Of a stretch of DNA of 64,000 nucleotides, positions 7,963-17,459 are shown one piece after another (the stretch's first letter is position 1; the number at the start of each line of letters is the position of its first letter). The position numbers and the translations under genes were made by a program. The DNA is from Geothrix terrae (GTDB taxonomy: Bacteria; Acidobacteriota; Holophagae; Holophagales; Holophagaceae), in NCBI RefSeq assembly GCF_022808775.1, contig NZ_JAKZLA010000003.1, positions 62,001-126,000 of the forward strand. Reading direction: 5' to 3'. The notes below the pieces were generated by a model, which saw only the letters and a list, made by a program, of their open reading frames with translations, had not been told where the DNA came from and ran no database searches.

Positions 7963-8053
7963 GGGGCCCCGGGCGGCAGGGTCAACGTGAGGCAGCGGAG
8001 GAGGCCCCGGCGGAACCATCTAAAAGCCAACTGGCGCGGTCCTTTGAGTGTCG

Positions 8054-8059
8054 TATAGT
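8054..8059 (+). promoter_or_regulatory. Candidate -10 TATAGT for the secreted-protein cluster
   Basis: TATAGT is the best -10 match between 7934 and 8126. A weak -35 (CTGGCG, 8031-8036) lies 17 bp upstream. It would give a leader of about 60 nt before the ATG at 8127 and could drive all three secreted-protein genes. Confidence 0.45.
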
Positions 8060-8126
8060 TTGGGATCCCCCAAGGCCCCCGATCTCGTTTCCATCCCGGC
8101 CCCCGGGGATTCTTCCTGGAGACGCC

Positions 8127-11100
8127 ATGAACCACCGGGCGACCAAGTTCCTCGCTCTCCTCCTGTTATCGGCTTCCCTGTCGGGACTCGCCGCCCAGGA
8201 GGGGAACCCCGGCCAGCGGCGCCTGGACCTGCCCTATCGCCGGAGCCCCCACGCCCTCGGCGGGCACGACCGGGCGGATCTGCGCAGGGAGTGGAACCTT
8301 TTCTGGTTCGGCGGAAAGGCCAGCCCGGCCTATCTGGACTACAAGAACCAGCTCGCCGAGCAGCAGACCCGCCTCTGGGCGCCGCGGCGCCTCCAGAGCG
8401 CGGGCCCGCTCGTCCAGCCCCTTGCAGGCACACTTCCCGCAGCCCTGGCGAGCGGGCCGGCCGGCATCGGAGGCGCCTGGACGAACCTGGGTCCCTTCTC
8501 ACAGCTCACCAGCACCACGCCCGACATCGACAGCGGGCGCCCCGTGGCCATCGTGGCCCACCCCACGGCCCCCACCCTCTACCTGGCCACCAGCGGCGGG
8601 GGCGTGTTCCGCTGCGACAACGCGGACCCGACCTCCACGACGGACTGGACCTGGACCTCGGTCACGGATGCCCTCCCCACCAGCAGCAGCGGAGGCAACG
8701 TCTCCGTGGGCGCCCTGGCCATGAGCCCCGTGGATCCGAACACCCTCTACATGGGGGCCGGGGACTTCTTCGATGCCGAAGGCCGCGGCTTCTTCAAGAC
8801 CACGGACGGCGGCGCCACCTGGACCGCCGCCCCCCTGAGCAGCCTCGGCACCGCCACCCGCTCCTACGCCATCCTGCCCCTGGACGCCAACCGGATCCTC
8901 TGGGCCACCAACGCCGGCCTGCGGATCTCCACCGACGGGGGATCCACCTTCACCGCGGCCGGGGGCGGTCCTGCCACAGGCCAGGCCTGGTCCCTCCAGA
9001 AGGTGACGGGCACCGATCTCCTCTGCTCCGTGGAGGTCACCCCCTCTGGTGCCACCAACGGCACCGGCAGCATCTACTACTCCACCAATGCCGGCGCCTC
9101 CTGGACCCTGGCCACCCTGCCCAGCCTCACCTTCACGCCGGGCCGCATCACCATCCGGGCCGCGGGCGACGGCGCTACCGCCTACGCCATCCTGGAGGAC
9201 ACCACCACCAACAGCAGCAGCACGACCGTGGCCCGGGGCGTCCTCAAGAGCGTCGACAAGGGCGTGACCTGGACCTGGCAGGCCGCCCCTACGATCAGCG
9301 GCGGCCTCTTCCAGGGCACGGGCCCCCAGATGGGCAGTGACGGCGGCCAGGGCTGGTACAACCACGGGCTGGCGGTGGATCCCAACAACCCGCTGCGGGT
9401 CTTCGTGGGGGCCAACCTCGCCCTCTACCGCTCGACGGACGGTGGCCTGAGCTGGGTCCAGCTCACCCACTGGTATGGCAGCGGCCACGTCTACGCGCAC
9501 GCGGACTTCCACGCCACCGCCTGGTCGCCCAATGGGGCCACCCTCTACGTGGGCAACGACGGAGGCCTGGCCGTGGTGCGGGATCCCTTCCGCGCGATCA
9601 TCCCCACCATCTCCTTCGACACCTCCTTCCTCGACAACCGGCGCAACAAGGGTCTGGCCTCGCACTTGACCTACAACGTGGGCTCCACCACCGCCGCCAG
9701 CCCTTCGGATTCGAAGTGGCGGATCTCCCTGGGCATGCAGGACAACGGCACCCGGCTGCGCCAGCCGGCGGTGTCCGGCGGCACCCTCACCGGCACGGAG
9801 GGGATCTTCGAAGACGAGATCGGCGGCGACGGGTTCGCCACCCTCTTCCATCCGGTGGACGGCAACCAGGTTCTCGGCAGCATCTACTACACCGACATCT
9901 ACAAGAGCACCAACGGCGGCTATCCCAACACCAACGGGAGCACGTCGTTCTCCGAATCCATCTCGGGCATCGTGGAGGCCAACAACAAGGACCTGGCCCC
10001 CTTCGCACCCTACCTCGTCCCCGGCGACACGGCCCACGCCTCGACCGTCTACACCTCCACCAACGGGAAGGTCTACCAGAGCACCACCTTCGGATCCAGC
10101 TGGGTGGCTCTCGGCACCGGCGGCCTTCCGGCGCCGCTGGACATGTCCTCCACCACCACGACCAACGAGCTGTTCATCCGCAACCTGGCTGCCTCCGCCA
10201 GCGATCCGAACACCCTGGGCATCGCGGCCAACCAGTCGCGGGTCTACCTGACGTCCAGCGGCGGTAGTTCCTGGACCAAGGGCGGAACCCTCCCGGGAAG
10301 CGCGTCCTACCTCAGCTGCATCGAGTTCGACCGCACCACCCCCACGACGGTGTACGTGGGATCGGTGGCCCCCAGCAGCACCGCCAACCACCTCTGGAAG
10401 AGCACCAACGGCGGAGGCAGCTGGACAGCCATCGACGGCAGCCCAGCGGCCAGCAACGGCTTCCCCTTCGGCATCCCGGTCCACGTGGTGAAGGCCGATC
10501 CCCTGGTCGCCAACAAGGTCTACGTGGGCACGGATTTCGGCGTCTACGTGACCAGCGATGGGGGCGCCACCTGGAGCCGGTTCGGCAGCAACCTGCCCCT
10601 GGTCGCCACCCGCGACCTCTACATCGCGCCGGACGGCAGCTTCCTCCGCGCCGCCACCTTCGGCCGCGGAGTGTGGGAGTTGCAGACCGCCCAGGTCACC
10701 GTGTCGCTGGACCGGACCACGGCCACGGTGAGCCCCTCCGCCAGCACGACCTTCACCGCCACCGTGACCAACTACGCCACCGACAACAAGGCGAACTGGA
10801 CCGTGTCCAGCGGAGGCGGCAGCGTCAGCCCCGCCCAGACCACCAGCGGCAGCGCCGCCACCTACACGGCCCCGGCCACGCCCGGAGTCTATACCGTCAC
10901 CGCCGCGAGCAACGAAGTCCCCTCGGCCTCTGCCTCCGCCACCGTATCGGTCTACAACCCCCTGTCCGTGACCGTATCCGTTTCCCCCGCCACGGCGTCC
11001 CTCCTGATGGGCGGCACGGCCACCTTCACTGCCACGGTGACGAACGCCCCGAGCCAGGGGGTCAGTTGGTCCGCCAGCGGAGGCACCATCACGGCCAGCG

Positions 11101-11348
11101 GAGTCTACACGGCTCCTGCCGCGGCCGGGACCTACACCATCACCGCCACCAGCATCTGGCCCGGCACCACCCCCGGGACCGCCTCCGTCACGGTGAAGTC
11201 CCTGGATCTGAACGGCGACGGCGTGGTGGATCTGCGGGACCTGCTCTTCTTCGCCAAGTTCTACGGCACCACCAACCCCACCTGCGACCTGAACGGCGAT
11301 GGGACGGTGGATGACAAGGACCTCGCGATCCTCCTCGGCGGCCTGTGA
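8127..11348 (+). CDS. Secreted BNR/sortilin-like repeat protein with C-terminal dockerin
   Basis: A 1073-residue secreted protein. The ATG at 8127 follows TGGAG and opens a signal peptide (MNHRATKFLALLLLSAS...GLAAQ); an upstream in-frame extension lacks one. Residues about 100-850 carry eight or more Asp-box-like repeats (KTTDGGATW, STDGGLSW, STNGGGSW, TSDGGATW), the beta-propeller texture of BNR/VPS10 proteins. Two Ig-like domains follow (about 850-1020). The last 50 residues contain two calcium-loop repeats, DLNGDGVVDLRDLLFF and DLNGDGTVDDKDLAIL, a type I dockerin pattern. Dockerins bind cohesins, and the next gene encodes a cohesin-like lipoprotein. Without visible glycosidase residues, ligand binding is as likely as catalysis. 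Confidence 0.85.
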   Translation: MNHRATKFLALLLLSASLSGLAAQEGNPGQRRLDLPYRRSPHALGGHDRADLRREWNLFWFGGKASPAYLDYKNQLAEQQTRLWAPRRLQSAGPLVQPLAGTLPAALASGPAGIGGAWTNLGPFSQLTSTTPDIDSGRPVAIVAHPTAPTLYLATSGGGVFRCDNADPTSTTDWTWTSVTDALPTSSSGGNVSVGALAMSPVDPNTLYMGAGDFFDAEGRGFFKTTDGGATWTAAPLSSLGTATRSYAILPLDANRILWATNAGLRISTDGGSTFTAAGGGPATGQAWSLQKVTGTDLLCSVEVTPSGATNGTGSIYYSTNAGASWTLATLPSLTFTPGRITIRAAGDGATAYAILEDTTTNSSSTTVARGVLKSVDKGVTWTWQAAPTISGGLFQGTGPQMGSDGGQGWYNHGLAVDPNNPLRVFVGANLALYRSTDGGLSWVQLTHWYGSGHVYAHADFHATAWSPNGATLYVGNDGGLAVVRDPFRAIIPTISFDTSFLDNRRNKGLASHLTYNVGSTTAASPSDSKWRISLGMQDNGTRLRQPAVSGGTLTGTEGIFEDEIGGDGFATLFHPVDGNQVLGSIYYTDIYKSTNGGYPNTNGSTSFSESISGIVEANNKDLAPFAPYLVPGDTAHASTVYTSTNGKVYQSTTFGSSWVALGTGGLPAPLDMSSTTTTNELFIRNLAASASDPNTLGIAANQSRVYLTSSGGSSWTKGGTLPGSASYLSCIEFDRTTPTTVYVGSVAPSSTANHLWKSTNGGGSWTAIDGSPAASNGFPFGIPVHVVKADPLVANKVYVGTDFGVYVTSDGGATWSRFGSNLPLVATRDLYIAPDGSFLRAATFGRGVWELQTAQVTVSLDRTTATVSPSASTTFTATVTNYATDNKANWTVSSGGGSVSPAQTTSGSAATYTAPATPGVYTVTAASNEVPSASASATVSVYNPLSVTVSVSPATASLLMGGTATFTATVTNAPSQGVSWSASGGTITASGVYTAPAAAGTYTITATSIWPGTTPGTASVTVKSLDLNGDGVVDLRDLLFFAKFYGTTNPTCDLNGDGTVDDKDLAILLGGL

Positions 11349-11944
11349 TGGAGAAGCCCATGACCCCGATGACCAAGCTCCTCTCCGGCTCCGCCGCCTT
11401 GGCGCTGATGGCCCTGCTCGCCTGCGGCGGCGGGGGCGGCGGATCCTCCGCCCCGGCCACGGCCACCAGCCTGGGCTACACGGACCCGACTTCCGGAACC
11501 TACCTGCTCAAGAAGAACGCGGCCCTCTCCACCGCCACGCACCTCGTGCTCGACCTGGTGGGACCCGCGTCCACCACAGGCACCGGTATCACGGCCACCT
11601 TCACCGCCGATGCCACCCGGGTGGCCTGGGCCAATGTCGCCGCCGGCGACCCTGCTAACACCTTCGTGCAGAACGGAACGGCCTTCAGCCTCGGAACCGG
11701 GCTCCCGATCCTCAAGGGCAAAGTCTCCGGTGGGACCCTCCAGGTCACCGCGGCGCAGAAGGGCACGGCCAGCCCCGTCTCCCTGAACGCCCCCCTGCTG
11801 CGGGTGGCCCTGGACCTCCGGGCCTCCCAGTCGCCGGGGGCCGTCTCCCTCGGCGCCGACGGGTCCAAGTGCCAGATGATCGACGGGACCGGAGCCATCG
11901 TGGCCCCCATCGCCGTGACCGTGGGGGCCCTCGCCGCCCAGTAA
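11348..11944 (+). CDS. Lipoprotein with a cohesin-like domain
   Basis: About 198 residues. An ATG at 11348 overlaps the upstream TGA by one base; an ATG at 11360 has GGAG six bases upstream and may be the true start. The signal ends in a lipobox (LMALLAC) followed by a glycine-serine tether (CGGGGGGSS), so the protein is lipid-anchored. The rest resembles a cohesin: LVLDLVGP strand, GITATFTADATRVAWANVAAG, GKVSGGTLQVTAAQKG, LLRVALDLRA and a late Asp-Gly turn. Cohesin assignment rests on strand pattern and on the dockerin protein encoded directly upstream, so it is inference. If right, it would hold that protein at the cell surface. Confidence 0.6.
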   Translation: MEKPMTPMTKLLSGSAALALMALLACGGGGGGSSAPATATSLGYTDPTSGTYLLKKNAALSTATHLVLDLVGPASTTGTGITATFTADATRVAWANVAAGDPANTFVQNGTAFSLGTGLPILKGKVSGGTLQVTAAQKGTASPVSLNAPLLRVALDLRASQSPGAVSLGADGSKCQMIDGTGAIVAPIAVTVGALAAQ

Positions 11945-12083
11945 ACGGACCTGAGGCCCCGCGATCCGGCCCGCGTGTATCATCAGGTGCCTCCTGCATC
12001 AACTCATGCAGTAATCGAATCGCCCCACGGTTCTCCCGGACCCAGCCATTCCGGATCCGCGACGCCCTGGTTCCGGAGCCGCC

Positions 12084-15000
12084 ATGGACCTGCTCGTCCG
12101 ATGTACCTGCTTCCTGGCCCTGGCCATCTTCCTGGCCTGCGGAGGCGGGGGAGGCTCCTCCACCCCGCCACCCGCGGGACCGTCCATCAGCGGCGTCACT
12201 CCCAGCCATGGCAGCCCCGGAACCACGGTGGCCCTCTCCGGAGCCAACCTCCTCGGCGCCACCGCGGTTTCCTTCAACGGCCACCCCGCCTTCTCCTACA
12301 ACGTGGTGAGCGCCGCCGAGATCGATGCGGTGGTGCCCGGCAATGCGACGACCGGCGCCATCACGATCACCACAGCCAATGGCTCGGCCACTTCGCCGGC
12401 CTTCACGGTCGACGCGTTCCAGGCCCCCACCATCGTGTCGTTCACGCCCTCCAGCATCCAGACGGGCACCGTGGTGACGCTGACGGGCACGCACCTCGTA
12501 GGCGCCTCCCGGGTCCAGTTCAACGGCGTGGATGCCGCCGCCTTCACGGTCACCAGCGACAGCGGGATGCGGGCCACCGCGCCCGCCGGCCTGACCGCGG
12601 GCTTACTGACGGTGACCACGCCCGGCGGCACCGCCACCTCCGCCACCTCGTACACCGTGAGCAGCAAGGTCCAGGTGCTCATGAACACGGGCTTCGAGCA
12701 GGCCTCCCCCGTCGTGTGGAAAGGAGACACCGGCACCATCCAGGGCGCGTCGAGCAGTCAGCCCGAGGTGGTGCCGCACAGTGGCACCCAATTCTCCTGG
12801 CTGGGCGGATACGGATCCGTGCAATCGGATCGGATCACCCAGGATCTCTATGTCCCGGCGACCGCCCTGAGCGCCACCGCCACGTTCTACATGAAGATCG
12901 TCACGGCGGAGCCGAGCGCCGGCGGGGCCAAGGACTACGTCTTCGTGGAGGCGCTGGATGCCTCCGGCAGCTTCCTGGGAACCTTGCTCAGCAAGACCAA
13001 CCTGGACGCGTCCGACTACAAGGCCTATGCCGTGGACCTGCTCCCCTACAAGGGCCGGATCCTCCGCCTGTCCTTCAAGAGCCAGGAGGATTCCCAGCGG
13101 GCCACCAGCTTCCTCCTGGACGATGTCGTGGCCAATATCCAGGCGCCGGGCGCGGATCTCGCTCCCATCATCTCCAGCTTCACGCCCGCCTCCGGCGTCC
13201 CCGGGGAAGCGACCGTCCAGATCGCGGGCATGAACTTCTTTGGGGTGACGGGCGTGTCCATCGGGGGCGCCAGCGTGGTTCCGACGCTCACGGACGGGAC
13301 GAGCCTGGCCGCCGCGGTGCCGACCAACGCCGCCGTCGGGAGCGCGCCCATCCTCATCACCAACGCCCAGGGCACGGGCGCCTCCGCCCAACCCTTCTCG
13401 GTGGTCTATGGCACCCCGGCCGTCACCGGCATGAACCCCACCCAGGGCCCGGTCGGAACGCCGGTGGTCATCACGGGCAGCTACCTGGGCTATCCGGGCA
13501 CCACGCTGACCTTGAGCGGCCAGACCATCCAGCCCACCAGCCTCAGCCCCGCCCAGATCACGTTCACGGTGCCTCCCGGCGCCACGAGCGGCAACCTCGT
13601 CATCACCACCCCGGGCGGAACGGTGACGCAGCCATTCACGGTCAACACTGCCAGCACCACCCTCGACCTCCACGTGGAGGCCGTGCAACTCACCCAGAGC
13701 ACCCAGGACCTGAACGGATCCGTCCCCATCGTGGCCGGGAAGGATGCCCTCATCCGGGTCTTCGTGCTGGCCAACCAGGCCAACACCGCGGCCCCCTCCG
13801 TGAAGATCTCGATCATGGACAACAACGCGGTGGCCGTCCCGGGCTATCCGAAAGTCGTCACGCCCGTCCGGTCCAGTGTCCCCACCGCGCTGGATGAATC
13901 CAGCCTCACCTCCAGCTGGAACCTGGCCGTTCCGGGGACGGATCTCACGACCACGGGACCCAACGGTGTCTACCTGATCAGCGCCGAGGTGGACGCGGCC
14001 GGCGCCATCCCGGAGGCCGACAAATCCAACAACACCCAGGTGCGCAGCTTCAGCGGGATCGCCGTCCCCATCTTCCGCACCACCATCTTCCCGGTCGCGC
14101 TTTCCACCGGCACCGGGAACATCACCGAGGCCAACAAGGGCACATGGGTCGCCCGGCTCGCCAAGATGTATCCCGTGGCCGGCGTGGACGTCGCCGTGGG
14201 CGCCACCTTCACCTCCTCGGTGACCCTCAAGGAGGACGGCACCGGCTGGGACACGCTGCTCAGCGACCTCACGGCCAAGCACCTGGCCGATGCCGCTATC
14301 GACCCCACCGTAAGCGGCCGCTACTACTTCGGCGCCCTGGACATCTCCTACAGCTCCGGCGTCGCCGGTGTCGGGTGGGCACCCTACGCCAGCAGCCCCT
14401 TCCAGTACCGCACCGCCATCGGGTGGGACAAGACCGGCTACCAGGACGGGGGCAACTTCCCCGAAGTGTTCGCCCACGAGACCGGCCACAACATGGGCCG
14501 GCACCACAGCCCCTGCGGCAATGCGGCCGATGTCGATCCGGACTACCCCTACGCGGGCGGGAACATCGGCGCATGGGGCTACGACACCACGGCGGGCCTG
14601 CTGAAGGCTCCGGCAACCTACAAAGACATCATGGGCTACTGCTCGCCCAACTGGGTCAGCGACTACGTCTACAAGAAGATCCTCGACTTCAGGAGCGGCC
14701 CCGGCGGCCTCATCAGGGGCACCGACGAGGACGCGCCGCTTCCTCAGACCCAGTCCACGCCCCGGGAGTGCCTGATCGTCCGGGGGATCGTCCACGCGGA
14801 CGGGCAGGTCGACCTCCTTCCAGCCTTCCGCACCCGGTCGCTCCCCACCATCGCTCCCCGCTCGGGGGACTACTCGCTGGAAGGCGTGGATCCGAAGAAC
14901 CAGACGGTCTTCACCACGCCCGTCGAGCTCATGGATCTCGGCTGCTGGCCCAAGGGCCGGGAACGCCACTTCGTCATGGCGCTGCCGCTCGAGGCGGCCA

Positions 15001-15299
15001 CCCTGGACGCCATCACTGGGCTGCGAGTGGTGAAGGAGGGCAAGATCCTCACCAGCCTCCGCGCCACGTCCGCGGAAGCGCCGGCACCCGAATTCCGGCG
15101 CTTGCAGGACGGAAAGGTGCAGGTCACCTGGGATGTGTCGGTCCATCCGGCCATCCTGGTCCGGGAGGCGGATTCCGGCGAAGTCGTCGCCATCCTCTCG
15201 GGAGGCCGTCAGACGTTCGCGACCCGGTCGAAGCGGTTCGATCTGGTCCTCAGCGATGGCGTGGCGGGGCGGACGCTCCATCTCAAGGCCCCTGAATAG
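12084..15299 (+). CDS. Surface lipoprotein metzincin protease with TIG/IPT domains
   Basis: A 1071-residue lipoprotein. The signal ends in lipobox IFLAC with a CGGGGGSS tether like that of the preceding gene. Residues about 30-560 hold four or so IPT/TIG immunoglobulin-like modules (ISGVTPSHGSPGTTVALSG, VTGMNPTQGPVGTPVVITG) and a galactose-binding-like insert; a CARDB-like domain follows (about 560-660). The catalytic part has HETGHNMGRHH at about 798-808, the HExxHxxGxxH zinc site of metzincins, and a Met-turn (DIMGYC) about 40 residues on. It is probably a surface-tethered zinc endopeptidase. Substrate unknown. It lies 139 bp after the cohesin-like gene on the same strand. Confidence 0.85.
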   Translation: MDLLVRCTCFLALAIFLACGGGGGSSTPPPAGPSISGVTPSHGSPGTTVALSGANLLGATAVSFNGHPAFSYNVVSAAEIDAVVPGNATTGAITITTANGSATSPAFTVDAFQAPTIVSFTPSSIQTGTVVTLTGTHLVGASRVQFNGVDAAAFTVTSDSGMRATAPAGLTAGLLTVTTPGGTATSATSYTVSSKVQVLMNTGFEQASPVVWKGDTGTIQGASSSQPEVVPHSGTQFSWLGGYGSVQSDRITQDLYVPATALSATATFYMKIVTAEPSAGGAKDYVFVEALDASGSFLGTLLSKTNLDASDYKAYAVDLLPYKGRILRLSFKSQEDSQRATSFLLDDVVANIQAPGADLAPIISSFTPASGVPGEATVQIAGMNFFGVTGVSIGGASVVPTLTDGTSLAAAVPTNAAVGSAPILITNAQGTGASAQPFSVVYGTPAVTGMNPTQGPVGTPVVITGSYLGYPGTTLTLSGQTIQPTSLSPAQITFTVPPGATSGNLVITTPGGTVTQPFTVNTASTTLDLHVEAVQLTQSTQDLNGSVPIVAGKDALIRVFVLANQANTAAPSVKISIMDNNAVAVPGYPKVVTPVRSSVPTALDESSLTSSWNLAVPGTDLTTTGPNGVYLISAEVDAAGAIPEADKSNNTQVRSFSGIAVPIFRTTIFPVALSTGTGNITEANKGTWVARLAKMYPVAGVDVAVGATFTSSVTLKEDGTGWDTLLSDLTAKHLADAAIDPTVSGRYYFGALDISYSSGVAGVGWAPYASSPFQYRTAIGWDKTGYQDGGNFPEVFAHETGHNMGRHHSPCGNAADVDPDYPYAGGNIGAWGYDTTAGLLKAPATYKDIMGYCSPNWVSDYVYKKILDFRSGPGGLIRGTDEDAPLPQTQSTPRECLIVRGIVHADGQVDLLPAFRTRSLPTIAPRSGDYSLEGVDPKNQTVFTTPVELMDLGCWPKGRERHFVMALPLEAATLDAITGLRVVKEGKILTSLRATSAEAPAPEFRRLQDGKVQVTWDVSVHPAILVREADSGEVVAILSGGRQTFATRSKRFDLVLSDGVAGRTLHLKAPE

Positions 15300-15303
15300 G
15301 GCG

Positions 15304-15319
15304 TCTGCGCTCACGCAGA
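15304..15319 (+). terminator. Small hairpin after the metzincin gene
   Basis: TCTGCG pairs with CGCAGA around a CTCA loop, just past the stop at 15299. It is followed by A rather than T residues on the plus strand, so it is at best a weak terminator. Confidence 0.3.
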
Positions 15320-15407
15320 AAAACCATCCAGCGTGGCGGACATTTTTTCCGCGTGAGCGTTCAGGGGTTCCGTGGGACACTGGAGGATCATCTGTATTCA
15401 GGTGTCC

Positions 15408-17318
15408 ATGGCGCTTACCCACTACCAGCTCCTCTCGAACTGCTCGGATGAGCAGCTCAGGACCATCTGTGAGCGACGCCGGCTGCCCATCCCCCTCCGG
15501 TGGGAGGATGAGGCCGAGGGGCGCGTGCGGCTGCTCAAGACCATGGTGTTCCACCTGGAGGACCACAAGCGCCTGGCGGACACCCTCGCGGACCTGGACA
15601 GCGGATCCCTGGTGGCCCTCAAGCACCTGGCAGGCGAGGGCGTCATGCCAGCCCCGCCGGTGGTCGAGTCTCTCCACGCCCTCGGATTGATCCTTCCCGA
15701 TGGCGAGGACTGGGCCGTGGCCGAGCGTGTGGCCGACGCCCTCGACGACTTCGACGACGGCGCCCTGAACTTCCAGGCCCCGGAGGGCGTGAAGCTGCGG
15801 CCCGCCGAACCCTTCCGGTTCTCCCTGGCCCTCACCAGCGTGCTGCTCCGCTGCGTGGCGGGCCTCCGGGTGCTGAAGGGCGGGCTCCCCGCCAAGAAGG
15901 AGCTGGGCCAGCTCATGCAGCGCAACGCCATGCTGCACGAAGAGCAGGACGCCACCCTGCTGTTCACCCTGCTGCATCGCCTGGGCCTGCTGTGGAGCCG
16001 CGAGGGCCGCGTGGAGACCCTGCTCCCCGCAGTGACCAGCCACCCGCCCCGCTGGGTAGCCGAGCGCGCCTTCGCCAGCCTCCTGGAACATGACCTCAAG
16101 GCCTGGGGCATGCCCCCGGCGGAGGACCGCCACTTCCTCATGCAGCACCTGCTGGAGCGGCGGGGCCAGGCCCTGGCCGTCCAGCCCTTCCTCGCCTTCC
16201 TGAAGACCCTCCATCCCCTCGACGAGGAGCGCACCCGCGCCGTGTTCCTGCCCTTCCTGGGCCGCATGGGCATCATCCAGGGTGACGAGGGCTTCGCGCA
16301 CCTGAAGCTCACGGAGCACGGCGAGGCCCTGGCCCATGAGTACCTGCTGCGGGACCTGAAGGGCACCGCCGCCCACTGGCAGCCGCTGGAGATCGATCAG
16401 CCGATGATCCTCCAGCCCACCCTGGAGCTTCTGACGCCCCTGCTCCAGAATCCCCACCGCCTGCTCCAGCTGGCCCAGCTGGCCGACGTGGAGGCCCTGG
16501 ATGCCATGGGCACCTTCCGCGTGGCCCACGCCACCCTGGTGCGCGCCCTGGATGCCGGCGTGCCGCTGGAGGAGCTGGGCCGCCGCCTGGGCGCCTCCAC
16601 CCAGACCCTGCCCCAGCCCCTGCTCCAGCTGCTGGAGGATCTCTCCCGCCGCGTGGGCGAGGTGGAGGTGCACCAGGGCGTGCGCCTCGTGCGGGCCCGC
16701 ACGACCCACCTGGCGGACGAGCTGAAGCTGCGCCCCGAGCTGGCCCCGCTCAAGCTGGCCTCGCTGTCCGACACGGTGCTCGAGGTGCGCGGCGACGGCA
16801 ACGCCCATGCCCTGCTCAAGCAGGCAGGCTTCATGCCCAAGCCCGGCCGCTTCCTGGCCCTGAGCGTGGATGCGGACGAGAAGTTCTACCTCTGGGCCCT
16901 GGCGGCCCTGGCCTTCGTGGACGAGAAGGGCATGAACCACCACCTGGAGCCCGTGCAACAGATGGTGCGCTCGGCCCTCCAGAAGCTCCACGACGAGGAT
17001 CCGGCCCTCTACCAGGAGGTCCAGCGGCGCATCCCCATGCTGCATCTGGGCGGCGAGGATCAGCTGGCCGAGGAGGTGCAGCGAATCCTCGAATACGCCG
17101 CGGGCCACACCCTCATGGTGGAGCTCACCTACCTGCCCCCGGCCGCCCACCGCACGCAGCTGCGGAGGGTCTCGCCCCGCACCATCCAGGAGGACCACCT
17201 GCTGGCCTTCTGCCACCTCCACCAGGAGGAGATGGCCTTCCGGCTCACCCGCATCCAGGGCGTGAAGCTGCTCAACGAGCGGGGCTGGACTCCGGCCAAT
17301 CACAGCCAGGCAGGTTGA
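15408..17318 (+). CDS. Helicase-associated domain protein, probable XPB partner
   Basis: A 636-residue cytoplasmic protein resembling the helicase-associated proteins (Helicase_C_3 domain) encoded next to XPB genes in actinobacteria. The segment LLQLAQLADVEALDAMGTFRVAHATLVRALDAGVPLEEL...LPQPLLQLLEDL, roughly residues 350-430, is the conserved domain, followed by an all-helical and WYL-like C-terminal part (MVELTYLPPA...VSPRTI). No Walker motifs are present, so it is not itself a helicase. I take ATG 15408 as start; an in-frame GTG at 15372 adds an unlikely leader. Its XPB partner is 7.5 kb away on the other strand with the secreted-protein cluster between. Confidence 0.75.
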   Translation: MALTHYQLLSNCSDEQLRTICERRRLPIPLRWEDEAEGRVRLLKTMVFHLEDHKRLADTLADLDSGSLVALKHLAGEGVMPAPPVVESLHALGLILPDGEDWAVAERVADALDDFDDGALNFQAPEGVKLRPAEPFRFSLALTSVLLRCVAGLRVLKGGLPAKKELGQLMQRNAMLHEEQDATLLFTLLHRLGLLWSREGRVETLLPAVTSHPPRWVAERAFASLLEHDLKAWGMPPAEDRHFLMQHLLERRGQALAVQPFLAFLKTLHPLDEERTRAVFLPFLGRMGIIQGDEGFAHLKLTEHGEALAHEYLLRDLKGTAAHWQPLEIDQPMILQPTLELLTPLLQNPHRLLQLAQLADVEALDAMGTFRVAHATLVRALDAGVPLEELGRRLGASTQTLPQPLLQLLEDLSRRVGEVEVHQGVRLVRARTTHLADELKLRPELAPLKLASLSDTVLEVRGDGNAHALLKQAGFMPKPGRFLALSVDADEKFYLWALAALAFVDEKGMNHHLEPVQQMVRSALQKLHDEDPALYQEVQRRIPMLHLGGEDQLAEEVQRILEYAAGHTLMVELTYLPPAAHRTQLRRVSPRTIQEDHLLAFCHLHQEEMAFRLTRIQGVKLLNERGWTPANHSQAG

Positions 17319-17397
17319 TCTTCTCCGGGGGCTCTCTCCCCGCCACGCATGGGTGGCTGGGGTCTAGAGGCCCGCTTCGCGCACGCCCCCGGCCCCC

Positions 17398-17430
17398 AAG
17401 AGAAGAGCCGGCTTGGCCGGCTCTTCTCTT
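17398..17430. terminator. Bidirectional terminator between convergent genes
   Basis: Perfect 15-bp arms (17398-17412 and 17416-17430) with a TTG loop, A/G-rich on the left and T/C-rich on the right, ending CTTCTCTT. It sits between the convergent XPB-partner gene and the membrane-protein gene, so it can serve both. Confidence 0.8.
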
Positions 17431-17459
17431 CCCCCATCCCCATCGACTCCGTACTGCGG

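Noticed and set aside
7788-8126. N-terminal extension of the dockerin protein
   Set aside because: The in-frame extension overlaps the XPB gene antisense and precedes a clear signal peptide, which must be at the N-terminus.
12603-17303. Very long antisense open frame opposite the metzincin and helicase-partner genes
   Set aside because: It mirrors codons of two convincing plus-strand genes in GC-rich DNA, where stop codons are rare in antisense frames. Its translation is low in complexity and has no domain.
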